A stretch of 64,000 nucleotides of DNA from contig JANQRE010000004.1 of assembly GCA_028284705.1 (NCBI GenBank), positions 434,001 through 498,000 of the forward strand, read 5' to 3'. Both the position numbers and the translations under genes were made by a program. The DNA comes from Paracoccaceae bacterium (GTDB taxonomy: Bacteria; Pseudomonadota; Alphaproteobacteria; Rhodobacterales; Rhodobacteraceae). The notes below the pieces were generated by a model. The model did no database searches and was not told the origin of the DNA. It saw only the letters and a list, made by a program, of their open reading frames with translations. This document shows, piece after piece, positions 53,436 to 61,824 of this stretch. The number at the start of each line of letters is the position of its first letter. Within the stretch, counting starts at the first letter, position 1.

Positions 53436-53449
53436 TTGATCTGGATCAA
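53436..53449 (+). promoter_or_regulatory. perfect FNR box before RpiR gene
   Basis: TTGAT-CTGG-ATCAA is an exact FNR/FnrL consensus palindrome. Its centre at 53442.5 is 41.5 bases upstream of a start site predicted from the -10-like TAGAGT at 53471-53476, the ideal spacing for class II activation. The ATG of the regulator is at 53502. Transcription of the gene is probably induced when oxygen is low. Confidence 0.8.
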
Positions 53450-53501
53450 ATGCCGTCAAGCAAGTTCGCCTAGAGTTCAGACAGCATTTGAAGAGAAACT
53501 G

Positions 53502-54338
53502 ATGAACCTCACCGAACGCATTATTGAGATTTATGATGAGTTCACAGCGAGCGAGCGCAGGTTGGCAATTCTCTTGCTGGAGGCGCCCGAGCAGCTGTTA
53601 AGCAGGGGCGCAGCCGAGATCGCCAAACGTGCGGCAGTTTCGTCATCGACCGCTGCACGGTTCTTTCGACGGCTTGGCTATTCTGGATACCGGGAAGCAC
53701 TGGCTGAAATGCGTGTTGCGCAACCCGAGGCGCCAGATCATCTGGCACGTTTCAAGCTGACGCGCACGAGCCAGGCGGCGCACCTGAAAACCGAACTCCA
53801 AAACCTGAAGTGGCTGGTCGATCAGATAAATTCCGAGGATATAGAATTGACAGTCAGCAAGATCGTTCAAGCGGAAAAGATCTGGGTGATCGGCTTCGGA
53901 GATAGCTATCCATTGGCGCTTCTGACCAGAGTTCTAATGAGCAAAGTAAAAGGTGCCATTCATGTTCTACCGTCAACAGGCGACGGAACCTTCGATGAAT
54001 TTGCGTCGATCAAAGCACATGATGCGGTTATCGCGATTGGGGTCGGAGATAAGTTACAGTCGGTTCGATCCGCAATGCGATTGGCGCGTGCATCAGGTGC
54101 ACATGTCACCTTTATTACCAATCAGTCGTTTTCTGCCGAAGGAACGTCTGTTGATGCGGTCATTCGATGCAGCACGAGGGCACCGGGACTGTTCGCCAGC
54201 GCGGTCGCTCCGGTCTCCATAATTACGTATGTGTCTTCCGCCGTGGCAATGAGGATCGGACAACCTGCCATTGAGCGGCTGGAACATATTTCAAACTTCC
54301 GGAGAGCCTGGGAAGGGGCGCTACTGGACGGTTCTTGA
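53502..54338 (+). CDS. RpiR/MurR-family transcriptional regulator
   Basis: The 278-residue product has an N-terminal RpiR-type HTH (about 1-75) with T-A-S-E-R-R-L-A-I-L-L-L-E and S-S-S-T-A-A-R-F-F-R-R-L-G-Y-S-G-Y. A SIS phosphosugar-binding domain follows (about 120-260) with V-I-G-F-G-D-S-Y and F-I-T-N. RpiR proteins respond to sugar phosphates. I start at the ATG at 53502 (GAAGAGA upstream); the frame from 53436 would begin inside the FNR box. Its position after a light-sensor cluster, under an FNR box, suggests a link between light, oxygen and carbon metabolism. Confidence 0.88.
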   Translation: MNLTERIIEIYDEFTASERRLAILLLEAPEQLLSRGAAEIAKRAAVSSSTAARFFRRLGYSGYREALAEMRVAQPEAPDHLARFKLTRTSQAAHLKTELQNLKWLVDQINSEDIELTVSKIVQAEKIWVIGFGDSYPLALLTRVLMSKVKGAIHVLPSTGDGTFDEFASIKAHDAVIAIGVGDKLQSVRSAMRLARASGAHVTFITNQSFSAEGTSVDAVIRCSTRAPGLFASAVAPVSIITYVSSAVAMRIGQPAIERLEHISNFRRAWEGALLDGS

Positions 54339-54391
54339 GACGTCCAGTGTCGACACCAAAAATGACTGTCCAGGGATATCGGCTGGAATTG

Positions 54392-55336
54392 CTATGCTCT
54401 GATGGGATGCGGCATGAGTTTGCGTAACCTTGATATCCGAGCTTTTCCGGTCTCAGAAAGAACTTCGGTGAGCGGTCCCACGTCCATTGCATCTTCGAGA
54501 CATGATTTTGTCACCAGAGAAATCTCGCGATCAGGTTCCGGTGTTGCCAGACGCAGGGCAGCCAGATCGCCGTCAAGGACAGTTTCATCTAGAGACAGTT
54601 CAGGCAATAGCGTTACGCCGTACCCGCTTGCCGATAGGCCCATGACCGTCTGCAGCGAGCTTGACCCAATTTGGTTCAGAGACTCTTCGCTAGCAAAGCG
54701 ACAAAGATCCCGTGTCTGCTCGCGAAGGCAATGTCCATCAGAGAGCAGAAGCAATTTCAACGGTGGCATGTGATCGAGCTTTATCTGTCCGTCGCAAAAT
54801 CCCAACTCGCTAGCCTGGTCGGCGTTGAGCGCCAGGACGAAACGATCACTGAACAACGGGTTCTGAACATAGTTTGAGTTCGGAACCGGTGTAGCCAAAA
54901 TACAGGCATCCAGCCGACCGTGCTCTAGCTCTTCCAACAGATTATCTGTTGTGGCTTCAAGTATCTGCAGTTCGAGCGCTGGCAATTTCCTGCGGACGGT
55001 TTGCAGAGCGGTCGGCAATAAATATGGTGCAATGGTTGGGATGGCTCCCAGGCGAAATGGTCCTTCAAGGCCTCGCTGATATCTTGCCGTTGCCTCCAGT
55101 TCCTCGACCTGTGCGATGATCGATCGTGATCTCTTTAGAACTTCGTGACCAAAAGGCGTGGGTTGGAACGGCCTGCTGCTACGATCTATCAAAGGCGTTC
55201 CGAGTATCTCCTCCAATTCGCGTATCTTAATTGAAAGTGCCGGTTGAGATACATGTGTTGTGTCGGCTGCCTGACCAAAATGGCCAACGGCACAAAACGC
55301 ATCGAAGTAGGCGAGATGGCGAAGAGAGAGTTTCAT
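54392..55336 (-). CDS. oxyR: OxyR-type LysR regulator with both redox cysteines
   Basis: The 314-residue LysR protein has a winged HTH (residues 1-60) with A-D-T-T-H-V-S-Q-P-A-L-S-I-K-I-R-E-L-E. The effector domain contains L-S-D-G-H-C-L-R-E-Q-T-R-D-L-C. Cys203 and Cys212 are nine residues apart, exactly the Cys199/Cys208 spacing of E. coli OxyR, so peroxide sensing through disulfide formation is likely. It is convergent with the RpiR gene, 53 bases away. No catalase gene is adjacent, and its targets are not in the window. Confidence 0.88.
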   Translation of the reverse strand: MKLSLRHLAYFDAFCAVGHFGQAADTTHVSQPALSIKIRELEEILGTPLIDRSSRPFQPTPFGHEVLKRSRSIIAQVEELEATARYQRGLEGPFRLGAIPTIAPYLLPTALQTVRRKLPALELQILEATTDNLLEELEHGRLDACILATPVPNSNYVQNPLFSDRFVLALNADQASELGFCDGQIKLDHMPPLKLLLLSDGHCLREQTRDLCRFASEESLNQIGSSSLQTVMGLSASGYGVTLLPELSLDETVLDGDLAALRLATPEPDREISLVTKSCLEDAMDVGPLTEVLSETGKARISRLRKLMPHPIRA

Positions 55337-55589
55337 AAGAAAAAGCTATGGGTTCCCAAAGAAAATAAAATTTCCCTCAATCCAGACGCTCCGATAATCT
55401 GACTCTGAAAGACAAACTGAGCGTTGGATCAATAGTATCAATGCCTTAGCTAGCATGGCGCGGCCTGTGGCGTTGCAGCACGAACCCGAATTCAACGCGA
55501 TTCTCGACAACAGGTCCAGTCGATCTTGGTGCCGTTGACGTATGTCAATGGATTGACCCCGGCTGTGCCGATGGAAATGGAGCAGCAGA

Positions 55590-55787
55590 TTGGGTCGGAA
55601 AAGTTGCCGCTTGATTGAGTTCGTGATCCCCGGAAAGTTGGATGATGTCGCCGTGGAATTGGAGCGCTTGGGCGTCGATGGCTCAGACGTTGTTAACGTA
55701 TATTTTGAACCCAAACAGGAGGCCAGTTACGAGTCTCGACCCCGCTATCGCGTAATCGCCAAAGTCTATGACGACGAACTGAGCTGA
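55590..55787 (+). CDS. possible small hypothetical protein
   Basis: A 65-residue frame starts at TTG. The downstream part, F-V-I-P-G-K-L-D-D-V-A-V-E-L-E-R-L-G, then V-V-N-V-Y-F-E-P-K, looks like a plausible folded protein with alternating strand and helix. The ribosome-binding site is poor, and a GTG at 55623 is an alternative start. I do not recognise a family. It may be a relic. Confidence 0.3.
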   Translation: MGRKSCRLIEFVIPGKLDDVAVELERLGVDGSDVVNVYFEPKQEASYESRPRYRVIAKVYDDELS

Positions 55788-56399
55788 CCTAATATCTGCG
55801 ACCCAACCGGTTCAGTGCGAAGGCAGAAATCAAGCCCTCCCACCAGCACTTAGACAGCAACCAAACTTACCTCTGTATGCTCCATTTTTGACGGTTTCCG
55901 GCCGCTTCGACCATCGAAAACGGTCAGTTTTGATTGAGCCGGCAATGACATCTGGCAAAGCATGATGCCGTATGTTGCGTTGCCGAGACACTGTATTGAA
56001 GTGGCAAGTTCAACTACTCGCGTGATTTAAATTTGACGCACCTGTTTTGAGGTAATGACATCTGAAAGGACGCACTGTCGTTGAGCGTGGGGCTTGACCA
56101 ACGGCGGTGCGTTTCCTTCGGCAAGCCGAAAGACGGACGTCAGCAGCAAGATATTCTGAGACGGCACAAGGAAGCCCCACAAATGAGATTCTGGAAACGT
56201 TGCGGAGCAATTGCCGCCAACACTTTGGCAATCATCGACCAGATTGGCACGAGCTTTCGAAACATTGGCGCTCGGTGCTTTGAACAGGCGTTTCCAGTGA
56301 GAAACGCACCCCACAAATCCTCGAGCCCTGGCGGCGTGCTGAACATAGTTCTGACGCACCGTTCCGAACGTGGTTCGCTCGCTATGACTGGGTTGTCCA

Positions 56400-56597
56400 A
56401 TGCGAAATAGGAGATACTTGGATTTGGACACAATTCCGCTGAGCGACTTGCTCAAAGTTATTGAGCTGGAGAAACGACTTGTTTCCGGTGGTCTGCTGCC
56501 TGCGGACGACTTTTGGATGAAAATCTTGAAGTCGGTTTTGGCCGAACGATTCAGAATTCGGTCTCTTGCTTTGGATCCGGAGGAAACGGAAGGCTGA
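56400..56597 (+). CDS. possible small hypothetical protein
   Basis: A 65-residue frame predicted to be helical, with L-S-D-L-L-K-V-I-E-L-E-K-R-L and W-M-K-I-L-K-S-V-L-A-E-R-F. There is no ribosome-binding site near the ATG, and no family is recognised. It could be a chance frame or the remnant of a longer gene. Confidence 0.25.
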   Translation: MRNRRYLDLDTIPLSDLLKVIELEKRLVSGGLLPADDFWMKILKSVLAERFRIRSLALDPEETEG

Positions 56598-56785
56598 ATG
56601 CGAGCATTGCCTATGTGTCTGGAAAACTGGGAAACCCGACCTCTCGATATTGGAGCCATTGCTATGGAGTGGGCAGCAGTCATCTGCACAGAGCTCAACG
56701 ATGCGAGGCCGCGTTTTCCCGGCAATCACACCTGCTGTCTGCCGCTTTGAATTTCACCAAATGAATATTTCGATAGGAGCCAATC

Positions 56786-58090
56786 ATGCCAACAACCTTT
56801 GAAGTTCTGTTTCTCGGAAATTTTGCAGATATCGATCCGACCGAGGGAAATGATGACATGGAGAACGCCGGAAGCCTGGTCGGCGTTACAATGGGTTCTG
56901 CAGCCAATCCACTGGCATTCGGAAATCAGCATACGCTGTCTCCAATCAATTTCGCTGGTGGCAGCAGCACCTCGTATGACACCGACAACAATCTGTCGAA
57001 TGACACTTTTAGTTTGGATGGTGGACCGGCCCAGACCTTCGATTCCGCCGTGGTTTACAATGCGACCATCACCTACACCGATGGTACTCCGCCGGCTACA
57101 ATATCAGCCGTCATCATGCAGGATACCGACGGAAATGTATATCTGGCGCCTGAGACGACGAATAATGCTGATCAGGCGGCTATCACCGCAGCACCGATCC
57201 AAAGCCTGACTATCAATTCAATCATTGTCGCCACGAACATCGAGGGGCTTACCGCCAACCGTGCAGCGACGGATTTTGTATGTTTTACCGCGGGAACACG
57301 TATCTCGACTGCAAATGGTCAGCGTGCTGTCGAAGACCTTTCCATTGGTGAACTGATCGAAACGGAAACCCATGGCTTTCAGCCAATTCGCTGGATTGGG
57401 TCGCGCCAGGTGGATTTTCGAGACGCAGAAGCGCCAGATGAAAAACTATTTCCCGTGAGGATTGCTGCCGGTTCGCTTGGAGGCGGTTTGCCGAGTCATG
57501 ACCTGGTAGTCTCTCGACAACACCGCATTATGGTTTCGTCCAAAATCACGGAGCGAATGTTCGGCGCTAGCGATGTCCTGGTTCCGGCGATCAAGTTGGT
57601 TGGCTTTCCTGGAATTGAAATTGATCGGGAGGTAAGTGAGGTTCTGTATCACCATATTCTTCTGAACAATCACGAGGTGATTTTCGCGGAAGAAGCCCCT
57701 GTAGAGAGCTTGTTCACCGGGATCGAGGCACTGAAGGCGATTTTTTCGGTCTCACCAAACGACACATCAAGTCTCTTCTTTGAAAAAATAGGCGGCACCT
57801 GGGCGCCGGAGCCCGTGCTGCCGATCCCTGAAGGGCCGTTGCAAAAGCAACTGATCGACCGCCACAAAAAGAACGGTAAACCTCTATTGGAAGCCTATGT
57901 GATGAGACAGAGGTTCAACGCATTGGACCAGGTGCGCAGAGACGAGGTTCTCGCGTATTTGGAGCAAGCGCAGATCCCAGTTTCGAACTCCTCTAAGAGC
58001 TTTTCGCGTCAGATCAAGTCGCATAACGGCGTTGGATCGTCACGAAACGCCGCGCCCGGTAATCAAATGTGCTCATCCGTGGAGCAGTAG
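56786..58090 (+). CDS. Hint-domain protein 1
   Basis: The 434-residue product has an N-terminal region of about 150 residues, rich in Asp, Asn, Thr and Ser, resembling extracellular calcium-binding or adhesin-like sequence. A Hint (Hedgehog/intein) domain begins at Cys166 in V-C-F-T-A-G-T-R-I, with S-R-Q-H-R-I-M-V and H-H-I-L-L-N-N-H-E-V-I-F-A-E at the expected later blocks. Hint domains can splice or cleave proteins. No clear C-terminal extein is present, so cleavage at Cys166 would release the N-terminal part. ATG at 56786 is preceded by TAGGAG. No signal peptide is seen; export would probably be type I. It is a paralogue of the next gene's product. Confidence 0.82.
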   Translation: MPTTFEVLFLGNFADIDPTEGNDDMENAGSLVGVTMGSAANPLAFGNQHTLSPINFAGGSSTSYDTDNNLSNDTFSLDGGPAQTFDSAVVYNATITYTDGTPPATISAVIMQDTDGNVYLAPETTNNADQAAITAAPIQSLTINSIIVATNIEGLTANRAATDFVCFTAGTRISTANGQRAVEDLSIGELIETETHGFQPIRWIGSRQVDFRDAEAPDEKLFPVRIAAGSLGGGLPSHDLVVSRQHRIMVSSKITERMFGASDVLVPAIKLVGFPGIEIDREVSEVLYHHILLNNHEVIFAEEAPVESLFTGIEALKAIFSVSPNDTSSLFFEKIGGTWAPEPVLPIPEGPLQKQLIDRHKKNGKPLLEAYVMRQRFNALDQVRRDEVLAYLEQAQIPVSNSSKSFSRQIKSHNGVGSSRNAAPGNQMCSSVEQ

Positions 58091-58182
58091 AGCAATTCGT
58101 TCAGGGGGCGGACCTCAGGCCCGATGTAGCCCCGAATAAGGCGGGACAGCAGAGGCTTACATGAGATAGGGGTGTCAGAGCC

Positions 58183-59424
58183 ATGGCAGACGCTTTGCTA
58201 GGTGGGATCGTTATCAACGAACTGCTCATTGATCCCAGTGGAGCCGTGCATTTCGATACTGATAGAAACGGTGTTGCGCGCTCGGGTGACGAATTCATTG
58301 AGCTTCTGAACACCTCTCAGAGCGTGATCGACATTTCTGGCTTGGAGTTGTGGGATGCGCAGCGCGACAACTGGTTTACGTTTCCACCTGGCTCAATCCT
58401 CGAGCCAGGTGCGAGGGCAACAATCGTAAGAAATGTTCAGAACGGTGGCAGCTTACCATCTGGAGGCGCCGACGACCTTGTCTTTGACGCCGATTTCTCA
58501 AGGGGCGTTTTTAACAATAGCGGGGACAATGTTGTTCTCTACGATCCTTCCAATGACGAGTTTATCCAAGCCACTTACAACGGTGATGTCCTTGACGATC
58601 CCACATCCGGCCCTGGGTATGCAGGGTTCTCAAGCACGGCGAGCCGAGTGGGAGCCGGTGAAGATTTTGGCTCGGATATCGATGGCTTTTCGATACAACG
58701 TTTCGTCGATGGAAGTGACAATTTCTCGAATGATCAAACACCAACACCCTCGGCGTCGAACATATGCTTCACCTCGGGAACGTTTATTGAAACCCCGTCG
58801 GGGCCACACCCCGTAGAACGACTGGTCGCCGGGAACGCCGTGCAGACCCATGCTGTCGGCCAAAACGGCGAGGCGCAAACCGACAATGTGCGAATGCTCG
58901 TCAAGGTTCTAAGGAGCCGCGTTGGCCGAAAACAACTAGAGATGAATCCAAAATTGCTGCCGGTCAGGATCACAGCGGGCGCATTGGGTAACGACTTGCC
59001 GCGCAGAGATCTGTTGGTTTCCCGGCAACATCGCATGCTTGTATCTTCCAAGATCGCCGAACGGATGTTTGGCGTTTTTGAGGTCCTTGTGGCTGCAATC
59101 CGACTTACGCAACTTCCAGGTATCTACGTCGATTTTGATGTCGAAAGCGTGGACTACTTCCACCTTCTGTTTGAGAAGCACGAAATCATCATGGCCGAAG
59201 GAGCGCCGACCGAGAGTTTTTTCGTTGGTCCGGAGAGCTTGAGGGCGCTGCACCGAGACGCCAAGTTGGAAGTGTTGGATTGCTTTCCGGAGCTCAGGAC
59301 CCACAGTCCGATGACGCTGCCCGTACGTCCCATTCCCACGGGGCATCGTCAGAAACGCTTGGTGGATAGACACCGAAAGAACGCGAAAGCGATTCTGCAT
59401 TCGCAAAGTTTGCTAGCGGAATAA
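58183..59424 (+). CDS. Hint-domain protein 2 with lamin-tail domain
   Basis: The 413-residue product has an N-terminal lamin-tail (LTD) domain (about 8-130) with I-V-I-N-E-L-L-I-D-P-S, D-E-F-I-E-L-L-N and D-L-V-F-D-A-D. A Hint domain starts at Cys195 in I-C-F-T-S-G-T-F-I, with S-R-Q-H-R-M-L-V and F-H-L-L-F-E-K-H-E-I-I-M-A-E-G. The C-terminal D-R-H-R-K-N-A-K segment parallels the D-R-H-K-K-N-G-K of its paralogue. LTD domains occur in secreted nucleases and surface proteins. Its start is 92 bases after the first Hint gene, so the pair is probably cotranscribed and may have arisen by duplication with exchange of the N-terminal domain. Confidence 0.82.
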   Translation: MADALLGGIVINELLIDPSGAVHFDTDRNGVARSGDEFIELLNTSQSVIDISGLELWDAQRDNWFTFPPGSILEPGARATIVRNVQNGGSLPSGGADDLVFDADFSRGVFNNSGDNVVLYDPSNDEFIQATYNGDVLDDPTSGPGYAGFSSTASRVGAGEDFGSDIDGFSIQRFVDGSDNFSNDQTPTPSASNICFTSGTFIETPSGPHPVERLVAGNAVQTHAVGQNGEAQTDNVRMLVKVLRSRVGRKQLEMNPKLLPVRITAGALGNDLPRRDLLVSRQHRMLVSSKIAERMFGVFEVLVAAIRLTQLPGIYVDFDVESVDYFHLLFEKHEIIMAEGAPTESFFVGPESLRALHRDAKLEVLDCFPELRTHSPMTLPVRPIPTGHRQKRLVDRHRKNAKAILHSQSLLAE

Positions 59425-59707
59425 CAGTAAACACAGCGCAGTGCCTGGCGCTGCAGGCTATAGGAATATCTTAAGTGAAGGGCTACATCGCGACAGTTCT
59501 CATAGCGCCAGCCCACAACCGTGAGCTAGGGTATCCCGCGGATTATTGGTCAAATCCAGTGTTCGAACACGCGAGACCTGTCATCGGCCTAGGTCTTGTC
59601 CGATCTTGGTGCGTTGCAAATGATGATGCAGTCCATTGAGCCGCCGATCAAAGCTGTCGGAATGGGTGCGACATAGACATCGACCGGACGACGGTGTCCA
59701 TTGGAAA
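59425..59707. other. intergenic region before CocE/NonD gene
   Basis: These 283 bases hold a weak GC-rich dyad near 59437-59455 and nothing else I can assign. Codons 59636-59707 are in frame with the next gene and could belong to it if translation starts at TTG 59636. Confidence 0.5.
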
Positions 59708-61669
59708 ATGAACTCTTGCGGTAGGCGCCAGGAAGCCTTGATTGAAGAAACCGAACACCTCTGGATACCAATGCCGGACGAAGTGCGTCTTTCGGCGCGG
59801 TTGTGGTTGCCCAAATCTGCGCATGACGTCCCGGTTGGCGCGGTTCTTGAGTACATTCCTTATCGCAAGGCAGACATGGTCAGAGCGCGGGATGCGCGCA
59901 ACCATCCTTTCCTGGCCGAGAACGGTTTCGCGGCTTTGCGCGTGGACATGCGGGGCTCGGGCGACAGTGAAGGGCATATGCCTGACATGTACGACAGCCG
60001 TGAATTGGATGATGCGCGTCATGTCATCCGTTGGATCGCAAACCAGCCTTGGTGCAATGGGCGTGTGGGCATGTTTGGGACGTCCTGGGGTGGGACGGCC
60101 GCATTGCAGGCGAATATCGACGCGCCGGAGGAGCTGAAAGCGGTGATCGCGGTTTGCGCCACACATGATCGCTATGAAGACGACATTCACCATATGGGCG
60201 GTGCGGTTTTGACCGACACGGTGGAGTGGGGCGCAACGCTTCCTGCGATCCTTGCCTCGCCGCCCACGCCTGGCGCCGGTGAGGACTGGTATGAGCGGTG
60301 GATGGAGCGGCTCGACCGTTTGACCTTCCCTCTGGAGGCGTGGCTGCGGGAGGAGGATGCGGAGCCCTATTGGGCGCACGGATCCGTGATCCGTCAGGCC
60401 GACAGGTTATCGCGACCGATGCTTGCGATTGGGGGCTGGGCGGACCGGTACTCGAACTCCGTGATGGCTCTGTCGGAGGCCCGCCCGGATTTGGTTTATG
60501 GGATTGTCGGTCCTTGGGGGCATCACTATCCGGACGTGGCGGAGCCCGGCCCTGGCATCGGATTTCAACAAGTGGCGCTGGATTGGTGGCGGCATTGGTT
60601 GTCTGGTGCAGACAATGGTGTCTCGCGCTTGCCGCGTTTGCGCACCTGGATGCGCGGGTTTGATGCGCCGGTTGATCGGTTGAAACAGCGCGTTGGCGGT
60701 TGGATTGAAACCGATCCTGCCGAGCGGGGCGTGGAAGTTCAGAACATCGAGCTGGGCGATGCACTTGTTGCGCTCGATCCCAAAGGCGCTGAAGGCTGGT
60801 CGGTTCCGGACGATCTGAAATGCGGTTCAGGGGCCGGGGACACTGGATATTTCGGGCGCGTTGGTGGGTTACCCTTGGATCAAAACTTGGAGGACCGTGG
60901 CGCGCTGACGTTTGAGACGGTGCCGCTTGAGGAGCCAGTGGTTCTGCATGGGCGCGCGCAGTTGAGTCTGGATGCCACAGCCGCTGCACAGCGTGGGCAG
61001 TTGGTGTTGCGTTTGACCGATGTCGCTCCAGACGGGCGTGCCAATCGTATTGTTCTTGCGGTCACGCGGTCCGGTCCGACGGGGTGCGGACGCCCTGTTA
61101 TGTTCCCCAGCATGACCTATCGGCTGGAAGCCGGTCATCGTTTGCGGCTGGCGATTGCGTCGTCGTGTTGGCCAATGATCTGGCCTGCGCCAGAGCCCGC
61201 GGGCATCCTCGTCGTGGAGGGTTCGCTTTCGCTGCCTGTGATTTCGGACCCCGTGCCACTTTCTCAACCGTTTCCGAAGCCAATGGACTTGCCTGCAGAA
61301 GAGCGTTGGGAGGTGCTCGATCCAGGTACGTTCCGAAGATGGGCCGACGTCACGGAGACCGGGCAACGCCATGATGGGTGGGAACAGACGCGCAACACCG
61401 TGCGTCACCATGACGTCGCAACGGATTTTTCGTTTGCGACGCGTGCCGATCATCACATGGATCCAAACGATCCGCTGACTGCGAAGACGTCAGTGGATCA
61501 CCAAATGACATTCGCTCGCCCCGATGGAACGGCGGAGGTGCAGTCTCGGGTCACCATGACCAGCTCGGCCAGCTCATACGATATACGCGGTGAGCTGACA
61601 GCGACTTGGGAGGGCGAGGATGTCAGGGCGCGATCTTGGCAGTTCGCGGTGCCTCGAAAGAAAGCGTGA
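59708..61669 (+). CDS. CocE/NonD-family hydrolase
   Basis: The 653-residue product is an X-Pro dipeptidyl-peptidase (S15)/CocE-like serine hydrolase. The alpha/beta domain has I-W-I-P-M-P-D-like opening residues, Y-I-P-Y-R-K, D-M-R-G-S-G-D-S-E-G, and the nucleophile elbow G-T-S-W-G-G at Ser126. H-H-Y-P-D-V-A-E in the later G-P-W-G-H-H segment likely holds the catalytic His. A C-terminal jelly-roll domain follows (about 430-640). Start choice is uncertain: ATG 59708, or TTG 59738 just after an AGGAAG sequence, or TTG 59636. Targets may be peptides or esters; the regulator and peptide transporter next to it favour a peptide-like substrate. Confidence 0.85.
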   Translation: MNSCGRRQEALIEETEHLWIPMPDEVRLSARLWLPKSAHDVPVGAVLEYIPYRKADMVRARDARNHPFLAENGFAALRVDMRGSGDSEGHMPDMYDSRELDDARHVIRWIANQPWCNGRVGMFGTSWGGTAALQANIDAPEELKAVIAVCATHDRYEDDIHHMGGAVLTDTVEWGATLPAILASPPTPGAGEDWYERWMERLDRLTFPLEAWLREEDAEPYWAHGSVIRQADRLSRPMLAIGGWADRYSNSVMALSEARPDLVYGIVGPWGHHYPDVAEPGPGIGFQQVALDWWRHWLSGADNGVSRLPRLRTWMRGFDAPVDRLKQRVGGWIETDPAERGVEVQNIELGDALVALDPKGAEGWSVPDDLKCGSGAGDTGYFGRVGGLPLDQNLEDRGALTFETVPLEEPVVLHGRAQLSLDATAAAQRGQLVLRLTDVAPDGRANRIVLAVTRSGPTGCGRPVMFPSMTYRLEAGHRLRLAIASSCWPMIWPAPEPAGILVVEGSLSLPVISDPVPLSQPFPKPMDLPAEERWEVLDPGTFRRWADVTETGQRHDGWEQTRNTVRHHDVATDFSFATRADHHMDPNDPLTAKTSVDHQMTFARPDGTAEVQSRVTMTSSASSYDIRGELTATWEGEDVRARSWQFAVPRKKA

Positions 61670-61824
61670 CAACACCCGATTCGCTTACCTAACGGCAATT
61701 CCTCTAATCACTGAGTCTCAATTTTGCTCGCGGCAGCCTACGAAGAGTCATCGGATTCAAATGGTTTACAAGAAAAACACCCAAAAATTCTTGTCAGATC
61801 GTAAAACACGTATACGCTTCTTCT

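Larger units (their letters stand above)
55337..56785. other. long gene-poor stretch between oxyR and Hint genes
   Basis: Most of this 1.4 kb looks non-coding or decayed. Overlapping open frames on both strands have no ribosome-binding sites or recognisable motifs. Two small frames are listed separately with low confidence. The DNA is visibly less GC-rich than the core region. A relic of an inserted element is possible, but no transposase or repeat ends were recognised. Confidence 0.5.

Noticed and set aside
56027..56725. Minus-strand open frame of 232 codons
   Set aside because: It has no ribosome-binding site, no hydrophobic core pattern or motif, and shares the stretch with open frames on the other strand.
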